Positions 24,059-31,085 of a DNA stretch of 64,000 bases are shown here, piece after piece. The notes under the pieces are model-generated. The model had not been told where the DNA came from, ran no database searches, and saw nothing but the letters and a program-made list of their open reading frames with translations. The translations under genes were made by a program, and so were the position numbers. Origin of the DNA: JAVJQS01 sp040218815 (GTDB lineage Bacteria > Bacteroidota > Bacteroidia > Flavobacteriales_E > Vicingaceae). The DNA lies in NCBI GenBank assembly GCA_040218815.1, contig JAVJQS010000015.1, forward strand, positions 248,001-312,000, given 5' to 3'. Within the stretch, counting starts at the first letter, position 1; each line of letters opens with the position of its first letter.

Positions 24059-26248
24059 TTGATTGATTTAGAAGAAGAAAAAAAAGAGATTAAACGACGT
24101 TACCGTTCACTGCTAAGGGTGAGTAAAAACGTTCGAAGCAAAAAGGACAGGGAGAAGGTTAGAAAAGCTTTTGATGTTGCCCTTGAAGCGCATAAAGACA
24201 TGCGCAGAAAATCTGGGGAACCATACATTTATCATCCTATGGAGGTAGCGCGTATAGTTTCTGAGGAGATTGGACTAGGGACTACTTCAGTCGTTTGTGC
24301 ATTATTGCATGATACGGTTGAAGATACCGACATGACGCTGGATGATGTTGGAAGAATGTTCGGTGAAAAGGAACGCGTTATCATTGATGGCCTGACTAAA
24401 ATTTCTGGTGTAGTTGACTACACTATTTCAATGCAAGCAGAGAATTTTCGGAAAATATTACTAACGCTTTCTGACGATGTTCGAGTAATATTAATCAAGC
24501 TAGCTGATCGCTTACATAATATGCGAACTCTAGATGCCATGCGAAGAGATAAGCAATTAAAAATTGCTTCAGAGACACTCTTCTTGTTCGCTCCCTTGGC
24601 GCATAGGCTAGGTTTATATGCTGTTAAGACAGAATTGGAGGACCTCGCTTTAAAATATACTGAGCCAGAAATATATGCTGAAATTACAGCCAAACTAAAA
24701 AAGACAAAAGCAGTTAGAAGCAGATTTGTAAATCGATTTTCTTTACCCATTAAGCAGGAACTTGATAAACAAGGTGTTCAATTTGAAGTAAAAGCAAGAA
24801 CAAAGTCAGTTTACTCTATTTTCAATAAGATAAAGAAGAAAAATGTTGTGTTTGAAGAAATTTACGACGTTTTTGCAATTCGAATTATTATAGATACAAA
24901 GCCAGAGCGAGAGAAAGCTGAATGTTGGAATGCATACTCAGTAGTTACAGATTATTATCAGCCTAATCCCGATCGCTTGAGGGACTGGTTATCTACACCG
25001 AAAGTCAATGGTTATGAATCATTACATACTACTGTAATGAGTCCTGGAGGAAAGTGGGTAGAAGTTCAAATCCGTTCTAAGCGAATGGATGAAGTTGCTG
25101 AGAAAGGCTATGCAGCGCACTGGAAGTACAAGGAGGGTTCAACAGAATCGAATTTTGATAACTGGATCAATAAAATCCGTGAGTTATTAGAAAACCCTGA
25201 AAGCAATGCTGTAGAGTTTATTGATGATTTTAAGCTCAATTTATTTTCTGAAGAGATTTTTATATTCACTCCAAAAGGAGAAATCAGAAACTTGCCAAAA
25301 GGAGCATCTGCACTTGATTTTGCATTTGAAATTCACTCGGAAGTGGGCACCCATTGCATGGGGGCTAAAGTAAATCACAAACTGGTGCCGCTTAGTACGA
25401 AATTGAACAGTGGAGATCAGGTTGAAATTATTACTTCGAAGAAACAAAAACCAAATGAAAGTTGGTTGGATTTTGTGATCACAGGTAAAGCGAAAACAAA
25501 AATAAAATCCGTTTTAAAAGAAGACAAAAAACTATTAGCAAAAGCAGGTGAAATAAAATTTAAAAAGTGGATTAAGAAATACGATATTAATTTTTCAGAA
25601 GAAAATGTAAAAGAGCTTCAAAGTTTTTTTAAACAAGCTTCTCCATTTGAAATGTACTACAAATTCGAATTGGGGAGAATAAATTTAAAACGGATTGAAG
25701 AGCTAAAGGTGCTAGCTGGAAAAATTGTTGGGAGAGTTCATGATGATGGGCCGAAGAATGAGTTAGAAGAGAAACTTCAGCAAAAAGGGAAGTCTGAAGA
25801 AATGTTAGTGATTGGAGAAAGTATGGATCACTTTGATTATAAGATTTCTCCATGTTGTAATCCTATTCCTGGTGATGAGGTGTTTGGATTTATCACTATT
25901 CAAGAAGGGATAAAAATTCATAAAACCAACTGTCCTAATGCTGTTCAGTTAATGTCTAACTACGCCTATAGAATTGTAAAGGCCAGGTGGACAAGTCAAC
26001 AACAAATTGCCTTTTTAGCAGGGATTAAAATTACCGGAATTGATGATGTTGGATTAGTAAATAACATCACTAAACTCATATCTGGAGAATTGAATGTGAA
26101 TATGCGCTCCATTAGTTTTGATTCAGATGATGGAGTTTTTGAAGGAACAATAATGGTGTATGTTCATGATACAAAGCACCTTAAGCAATTAATTAGTAAG
26201 ATGAAGCAAATTGATGGAGTAATAAATGTTTCAAGAATTGATGCTTAA
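24059..26248 (+). CDS. Bifunctional (p)ppGpp synthetase/hydrolase, Rel/SpoT
   Basis: This 729-residue stringent-response enzyme makes and degrades (p)ppGpp. The HD hydrolase domain includes CALLHDTVEDTDMT, with His84-Asp85 intact, and IKLADRLHNMRTL. The synthetase domain has YDVFAIRIIID and DRLRDWLSTPKVNGYESLHTTV-type sequence; RLRD corresponds to the RxKD motif of bifunctional enzymes, not the ExDD of RelA. TGS (IFTPKGEIRNLPKGASALDF), a zinc-finger-like region with SPCCNPIPGD, and a C-terminal ACT domain follow. The start is TTG, because the next ATG would remove part of the conserved N-terminus. It lies upstream of the fur-STAS-purA run. Confidence 0.95.
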   Translation: MIDLEEEKKEIKRRYRSLLRVSKNVRSKKDREKVRKAFDVALEAHKDMRRKSGEPYIYHPMEVARIVSEEIGLGTTSVVCALLHDTVEDTDMTLDDVGRMFGEKERVIIDGLTKISGVVDYTISMQAENFRKILLTLSDDVRVILIKLADRLHNMRTLDAMRRDKQLKIASETLFLFAPLAHRLGLYAVKTELEDLALKYTEPEIYAEITAKLKKTKAVRSRFVNRFSLPIKQELDKQGVQFEVKARTKSVYSIFNKIKKKNVVFEEIYDVFAIRIIIDTKPEREKAECWNAYSVVTDYYQPNPDRLRDWLSTPKVNGYESLHTTVMSPGGKWVEVQIRSKRMDEVAEKGYAAHWKYKEGSTESNFDNWINKIRELLENPESNAVEFIDDFKLNLFSEEIFIFTPKGEIRNLPKGASALDFAFEIHSEVGTHCMGAKVNHKLVPLSTKLNSGDQVEIITSKKQKPNESWLDFVITGKAKTKIKSVLKEDKKLLAKAGEIKFKKWIKKYDINFSEENVKELQSFFKQASPFEMYYKFELGRINLKRIEELKVLAGKIVGRVHDDGPKNELEEKLQQKGKSEEMLVIGESMDHFDYKISPCCNPIPGDEVFGFITIQEGIKIHKTNCPNAVQLMSNYAYRIVKARWTSQQQIAFLAGIKITGIDDVGLVNNITKLISGELNVNMRSISFDSDDGVFEGTIMVYVHDTKHLKQLISKMKQIDGVINVSRIDA

Positions 26249-26279
26249 AAAATCCCTTCAATACTTGATTTAGAAAACT

Positions 26280-26287
26280 TATTTTTG
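26280..26287 (+). promoter_or_regulatory. -7 box TATTTTTG for the fur operon
   Basis: A perfect TAnnTTTG lies 17 nt before the fur-family ATG, in the 56-bp gap after rel. It suggests that fur-STAS-purA-ostA can be transcribed separately from rel. Confidence 0.45.
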
Positions 26288-26304
26288 TGCCTTAATAAAA
26301 GTGA

Positions 26305-26772
26305 ATGCCTCCGAGTCCCGAAACAATTGAAAAAGTAAATGAAATTTTCTCTGCATATTTAGAGAAAAATGGACATCGAAAAACCCCAGAACGATTTGCC
26401 ATATTGAGTGAAACCTATACTCAAGATGGTCATTTTGACATTGAATCTTTATACGTTTCAATGAAAAATAAGAAATATCGGGTGAGTCGAGCTACTTTGT
26501 ACAATACCATAGATTTATTATTGGCTTGCAACTTGGTTAGAAAACATCAGTTTGGAAACAATATTGCTCAATTTGAACGTTCTTATGAATTTAAGCAACA
26601 CGATCATTTGGTGTGCACAAAGTGCAATAAAGTAATTGAATTTTGTGACCCTAGAATTCAGAATATAAAATCGACAGTTGGTGAATTATTGGATTTTGAG
26701 ATTCTACATCACTCTTTAAACCTTTATGGAACTTGTAGTTCATGTCAGAATCTCGAAAAGTCAAAAAAATAA
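26305..26772 (+). CDS. Fur family metalloregulator
   Basis: This is a 155-residue repressor-type regulator. The N-terminal winged helix includes YRVSRATLYNTIDLLLACNLV (described over residues ~52-72). The dimerisation domain has QHDHLVCTKCNKVIEFCD, with metal-binding His and a CxxC, and ends with a second pair, GTCSSC. Those two CxxC pairs form the structural Zn site. The effector metal (Fe, Zn or peroxide sensing) cannot be read from sequence. It lies 6 bp upstream of the STAS gene and 351 bp before purA; this Fur/purA neighbourhood is common in Flavobacteriia. Its targets are not evident in the window. Confidence 0.92.
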   Translation: MPPSPETIEKVNEIFSAYLEKNGHRKTPERFAILSETYTQDGHFDIESLYVSMKNKKYRVSRATLYNTIDLLLACNLVRKHQFGNNIAQFERSYEFKQHDHLVCTKCNKVIEFCDPRIQNIKSTVGELLDFEILHHSLNLYGTCSSCQNLEKSKK

Positions 26773-26778
26773 GACAGT

Positions 26779-27126
26779 ATGAAATTTAGCTATAAAACTG
26801 AAGAGCTTAAAAATATTGTTGTTATTCATTTTGCCGGCAGCATTTTAGATAAATCTGAAGCAGCTGATTTGCTTACATTAATTGATGAATACCTTGAAAA
26901 AGGCACCAACAAATTCGTTGTTAACTTAAGCCAGATAGATTATATTAATAGCTCAGGATTAGGAATATTAATAAATATTTTAACAATGAGTAGAAATAAA
27001 TATGGTGAGTTAGTGGTTTGTGAAATTCCTGAAAAAGTAACAAAACTAATAGTCACAAGTAAGTTACAGAACATATTTCAAATAACAGAAAATCAAAGTT
27101 TAGCCATAGAAAAATTAAAGAAATGA
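26779..27126 (+). CDS. STAS-domain anti-sigma factor antagonist-like protein
   Basis: This 115-residue single STAS domain resembles SpoIIAA/RsbV. The phosphorylatable serine region is DYINSSGLGILINIL (residues ~55-69), with the usual preceding strand FVVNLSQI. In family members, an anti-sigma kinase phosphorylates this Ser and a PP2C phosphatase reverses it. No kinase or phosphatase partner is encoded nearby, so its partners are elsewhere or it serves another regulatory role. It is embedded in an operon between fur (6 bp) and purA (4-bp ATGA overlap), which strongly suggests co-expression with purine synthesis. Confidence 0.88.
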   Translation: MKFSYKTEELKNIVVIHFAGSILDKSEAADLLTLIDEYLEKGTNKFVVNLSQIDYINSSGLGILINILTMSRNKYGELVVCEIPEKVTKLIVTSKLQNIFQITENQSLAIEKLKK

Positions 27127-28409
27127 AGGTAGATGTATTACTTGGTCTCCAATGGGGAGATGAGGGAAAGGGAAAAGTTGTTGATGTTTTAACACCGGAG
27201 TATGATGTAATTGCTCGATTTCAAGGTGGTCCAAATGCAGGACATACATTGGAGTTTGATGGTATTAAGCACGTGTTACATACTATTCCATCAGGTATTT
27301 TTCATGCGAATAAAATAAATGTAGTTGGAAATGGAGTAGTGATTGATCCTATTATTTTTATGAAGGAAATTGTGGCGCTAGAAAAAATGGGCGTGAAAAT
27401 CAATGACCGGATGGTTATTTCAAGAAAGGCTCACTTGATTTTACCAACACATCGATTACTAGATGCTGCTTCTGAACAAGCAAAAGGAAAAGAAAAAATA
27501 GGTTCCACTTTAAAAGGAATAGGTCCTACCTATATGGATAAAACGGGTAGAAATGGTCTTCGAATTGGCGATATTGAAACTCCAGATTTTATGTCGAAAT
27601 ATGAAACACTTAAGAAGAAGCATCTTCAGTTGTTGAATCAGTTCGACTTTGAGTTTGACGTGAAGGAAATGGAGCAAGAGTGGTTAAAAGCTATAGAAAA
27701 CTTTAAAGGGTTTAGATTAGTTGATAGCGAGCATTTGTTGAATCAAGAAAGAAAAGCAAATAAGAAAATTTTAGCAGAAGGAGCGCAAGGAACATTGCTG
27801 GACATAGATTTTGGTTCCTACCCATTTGTTACATCATCAAATACGGTAACAGCAGGAGCTTGCACTGGACTTGGTATTGCACCAAATCAAATTGGTGAGG
27901 TTTACGGAATTTTTAAAGCCTATTGCACACGGGTAGGAAGTGGTCCTTTTCCAACAGAACTGCACGACGAAGTTGGTGAACGCATGAGAAAAGCTGGAAA
28001 TGAATTTGGTGCCACTACTGGAAGACCAAGACGATGCGGCTGGATTGATATTCCGGCATTAAAGTATGCCATAATGATTAATGGAGTTACCCAACTCATC
28101 ATGACAAAGGCTGATGTGTTAAGTGAATTTGAGGAAATTAAAGTCTGCAAAGGATATATGCACAAAGGGGAAGAAATTGATTACTTACCATTTGATGTGT
28201 TGAGTGATGACATCACACCTGTATATGAGGTTCTAGATGGATGGGCAGAAGATTTAACTGGGCTTAGCTCTATAGATGGAATTCCTTCGACACTAGCCAA
28301 GTATATTGAATATTTAGAGAAGGTATTAGAAACACCAATAACTATTGTTTCTGTTGGCCCAGATCGGAATCAAACCTTAGTTCGAAAAAGTGAATGGTTA
28401 AGTGCTTAA
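27123..28409 (+). CDS. purA: Adenylosuccinate synthetase
   Basis: This 428-residue enzyme condenses IMP and aspartate using GTP, the first committed step to AMP. The P-loop variant GDEGKGKVVDVL lies at residues ~11-22. GGPNAGHTL and the GTP/IMP-binding NTVTAGACTGLG and GATTGRPRRCGWID segments are intact, as is the C-terminal SVGPDRNQT. Length matches the family. Its start overlaps the STAS gene by 4 bp, and its end overlaps the next gene by 16 bp, so it sits in a tightly coupled operon. Confidence 0.97.
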   Translation: MKVDVLLGLQWGDEGKGKVVDVLTPEYDVIARFQGGPNAGHTLEFDGIKHVLHTIPSGIFHANKINVVGNGVVIDPIIFMKEIVALEKMGVKINDRMVISRKAHLILPTHRLLDAASEQAKGKEKIGSTLKGIGPTYMDKTGRNGLRIGDIETPDFMSKYETLKKKHLQLLNQFDFEFDVKEMEQEWLKAIENFKGFRLVDSEHLLNQERKANKKILAEGAQGTLLDIDFGSYPFVTSSNTVTAGACTGLGIAPNQIGEVYGIFKAYCTRVGSGPFPTELHDEVGERMRKAGNEFGATTGRPRRCGWIDIPALKYAIMINGVTQLIMTKADVLSEFEEIKVCKGYMHKGEEIDYLPFDVLSDDITPVYEVLDGWAEDLTGLSSIDGIPSTLAKYIEYLEKVLETPITIVSVGPDRNQTLVRKSEWLSA

Positions 28410-29929
28410 CTTATAATCCTGTTGTTTATAGATTTATTGCGGTCTTGTTTTTTTTGACCCTTACATTAAATGTTTCATTTGCTCAAAAAAGAGAGCAAAT
28501 TGAAATAGTTCAAGCTGATAATCTGTTTTCAGGTGAGCGAAATGGAAAAAAAGCTCAACGATTAGTTGGGGATGTGATTTTCAAACATCAGGAGGCCTTA
28601 ATGTATTGCGATAGTGCCTTTTTGTATTCTAAATCAAATGCCATTGATGCCTTTGGAAGCATCCGAATTAACCAAGGAGACACCTTAAACCTATATGGAG
28701 AATTCCTAAATTATGATGGAAATACTCAAATAGCGAATGTGACTGGAAAAGAGGTCAAGTTAATTAGTCCAGATTTTATTTTAACCACCGATCGATTAAT
28801 TTATGATCGGGTGGAGAATGTAGCCAGCTATTTTACAGGAGGACACATTGAAAGCAAAAATGACAGTAATGTTTTGGTGAGTAGAGTAGGGTATTACTAT
28901 GCTAATAATCAACTTTTTACATTTAAGGATAGTGTAGTATTGACGAACCCCAGTTTTCGTATGGAGTCTGATACCTTAAAATACTTTACCAATACAGAAA
29001 TGGTAAATTTCTTGGGGCCTACAACTATATTAGGCGATAGCAATCTTATTTATTGTGAAAATGGATGGTATGATACTAAAAAAGACCAGTCTGAATACTT
29101 TGATAATGCTTACTTAATTTCTGATGGTAAAAAATTAGAAGGAGATGTGCTCTATTATGATCGTACTCTAGGCTTTGGTAAGGCCGATGGTAATATTCAA
29201 ATTACTGATACAGTAGAAAATATGATAATTACTGGGGAACATGGGCGAGTTTATGAGCTTAATGATAGTGCAGTGGTAACTGACAGAAGCCTATTGACTC
29301 AGATTTTTGATAATGACTCTCTATTTATGCATGCTGATACCTTTAAAGTTTATAAAACGGCTGATGGAAAACAGAATTTATTTGCCTATTATGGCGTGCG
29401 TATTTATAAGAGCGACTTACAAGGCATTTGTGACTCTATCGTTTACTCTATATCCGATTCGACTATAAAACTTTTTAATGATCCTGTATTATGGTCTGAA
29501 GAAAACCAATTAACGGCTGACAGAATTGACATTCGAACAGCAAATAATAAGATTCATTCTCTATTTTTAGATCAAAATTCTTTCATTATTTCTTCTTTGG
29601 ACCCAATACGATATAATCAAATAAAAGGGAAAGAAATGACTGGCTATTTTAAAAACAGCAAGCTTTCTAAAATTGAAGTAAAGGGCAATGGTCAAACAAC
29701 TTATTTTGCACAAGATGATGAAGATAAATTCATTGGAGTGAATGTGGCAGTAAGTTCTAATATTGACATCACTATCAAGGATAAACAGATCAATACCATA
29801 ACATTTTTAAAACGTCCCGAAGCAACAATGCATCCAATGGGTGAGCTGGATCCAGAGACAGAATTGCGTTATAAGGGCTTTGAGTGGAGGATAGAGGAGA
29901 AGCCATCTAGGGAAAATGTAATTGATTAA
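28394..29929 (+). CDS. OstA/LptA-like periplasmic protein
   Basis: This 511-residue protein has an N-terminal signal sequence (FIAVLFFLTLTLNVSFAQ, cleavage near residue 30) and a repetitive beta-jellyroll typical of OstA/LptA domains. Each repeat reads like AxMYCDSAxxYxxxNxxxAxGxxxxxxGD, for example LMYCDSAFLYSKSNAIDAFG near residues 69-88. This family bridges LPS transport between inner and outer membrane (LptA, LptD N-terminus). It lacks an LptD barrel, so it is an OstA-like bridge component. The ATG overlaps the purA stop by 16 bp. A role in LPS transport is inferred from the domain. Confidence 0.85.
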   Translation: MVKCLTYNPVVYRFIAVLFFLTLTLNVSFAQKREQIEIVQADNLFSGERNGKKAQRLVGDVIFKHQEALMYCDSAFLYSKSNAIDAFGSIRINQGDTLNLYGEFLNYDGNTQIANVTGKEVKLISPDFILTTDRLIYDRVENVASYFTGGHIESKNDSNVLVSRVGYYYANNQLFTFKDSVVLTNPSFRMESDTLKYFTNTEMVNFLGPTTILGDSNLIYCENGWYDTKKDQSEYFDNAYLISDGKKLEGDVLYYDRTLGFGKADGNIQITDTVENMIITGEHGRVYELNDSAVVTDRSLLTQIFDNDSLFMHADTFKVYKTADGKQNLFAYYGVRIYKSDLQGICDSIVYSISDSTIKLFNDPVLWSEENQLTADRIDIRTANNKIHSLFLDQNSFIISSLDPIRYNQIKGKEMTGYFKNSKLSKIEVKGNGQTTYFAQDDEDKFIGVNVAVSSNIDITIKDKQINTITFLKRPEATMHPMGELDPETELRYKGFEWRIEEKPSRENVID

Positions 29930-29962
29930 TAATTTTTATTATTTTTATTAAAAATTATTAAA

Positions 29963-30907
29963 ATGACTAAGAAATCAAAAAAAAGCAATCAAAAATTGGG
30001 ATTAAAACTAAAGCATTATTCTGCTTTAGCTGCTTCTGTAGTTGCTCTCGATGCTACTTCTCAGGTTATTTATACTGATGTAAAAGATACTACTTTAGTG
30101 AATAATGGAGATTACTTCGATATTGATTTAAACAATGATGGAATTCGAGAGGGAAGAATCGAGTTAATTCAAACAACATCTACCTTCTCAACTTTTTATG
30201 GATCACAAACAATTGTTACTAAAGCAGCAGAAGTTGACTCTCTTGTTAGTGCTTCGGTAAATGTACTAACAAGTACCCTAACGATAGGTACTTCAACTAC
30301 TTCAACTTATGTTGCAGCTGCCTTGAATTTAAATTCAAACATCAACAATAATCTAAACAATTGGTCTACTGGAACTTCAACGAGTACTTATACTTCAACA
30401 ACATCAACTGCTTTCAATGGTGTACTATTAGGTGGAAAAGCATCTTTTGGTTCTCAATCTACACTTAGCGTTGGTCAATTTCCGGGAGCAGGAGATAAGT
30501 TCTTAGGAGTAAAATTTACTATTGGTACTTCAACACATTTTGGTTGGGTCAGACTAGATATGAGTGCCAACTCAGATTCTATAACAATTAAGGACTATGC
30601 CTACGAATCTACAGCAAATGCAACTATTTTAGCAGGTGATACTGGAACAACTGTTGGGTTGACAAAAAATGAACTAAAAAATAAGTTAGATTTTTATACC
30701 ACCAATGGAAAAATCAACATCAATTCTGAATTAGGTTCAAATTCAACTCTTTCTATTTACGATTTGAGTGGAAAATTGATTCAGACTTCTATTATTGGAC
30801 TTCAAAAGGAAGTTTCAGTTAAAGGGAATTTACAAGGAATATATATTGTAGAAATTAGAGACTCAAAAAGTGTCACAAGAAAAAAACTCTGGTTGGAAAG
30901 CAACTAA
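29963..30907 (+). CDS. T9SS-exported protein with Ser/Thr-rich region
   Basis: This 314-residue protein has a long basic N-terminus followed by a hydrophobic stretch (YSALAASVVALDATSQ, residues ~23-38) that can serve as a signal peptide. The mature part starts as YTDVKDTTLVNNGDYFDIDLNNDG, a beta-domain seen in other secreted Bacteroidota proteins that end in WVRLDMS...KDYAYE. A Ser/Thr-rich segment with repeats of GTSTTSTY and GTSTSTYTSTT lies at ~108-150. The last ~75 residues (LDFYTTNGKININSE..., YDLSGKLI, GIYIVEI) form a type A T9SS sorting domain. The end overlaps the next gene by 38 bp. Function unknown. Confidence 0.75.
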   Translation: MTKKSKKSNQKLGLKLKHYSALAASVVALDATSQVIYTDVKDTTLVNNGDYFDIDLNNDGIREGRIELIQTTSTFSTFYGSQTIVTKAAEVDSLVSASVNVLTSTLTIGTSTTSTYVAAALNLNSNINNNLNNWSTGTSTSTYTSTTSTAFNGVLLGGKASFGSQSTLSVGQFPGAGDKFLGVKFTIGTSTHFGWVRLDMSANSDSITIKDYAYESTANATILAGDTGTTVGLTKNELKNKLDFYTTNGKININSELGSNSTLSIYDLSGKLIQTSIIGLQKEVSVKGNLQGIYIVEIRDSKSVTRKKLWLESN

Positions 30908-31085
30908 ATTAGCCAGCAATTCAACATTTGTTATTAAAGAATATAACAATGAAGTATTCTTAGTAAATGAAAGAGGTGAAGTAATTGAAGTTTCTCCAAA
31001 AGGATCTTTGGCTTTTCTAGCATTAGGATCTATTGGTCACCAAGCGTGGCAAAAAGCAAAATCTATCGCTAAAAAGAATGTCTAA
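30870..31085 (+). CDS. Small conserved-looking protein, 71 aa, upstream of the fusion hydrolase
   Basis: This small frame starts at GTG 30870, inside the 3' end of the T9SS gene, and stops at 31085, overlapping the next start (ATGTCTAA). The protein is soluble: KNSGWKATKLASNSTFVIKE, then a beta-hairpin pair VFLVNERGEVIEVSPKGSLA, then a helix GHQAWQKAKSIAKK. No family is recognised. The double overlap and orderly secondary structure argue that it is real and translationally coupled to the phosphodiesterase-TPR-sulfotransferase, perhaps as an accessory subunit. That role is inference. Confidence 0.6.
   Translation: MSQEKNSGWKATKLASNSTFVIKEYNNEVFLVNERGEVIEVSPKGSLAFLALGSIGHQAWQKAKSIAKKNV

Noticed and set aside
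24418..24750. 110-residue minus-strand frame inside rel
   Set aside because: It is antisense to the conserved synthetase domain, with no signal, promoter or family resemblance; it is a shadow of the coding frame.
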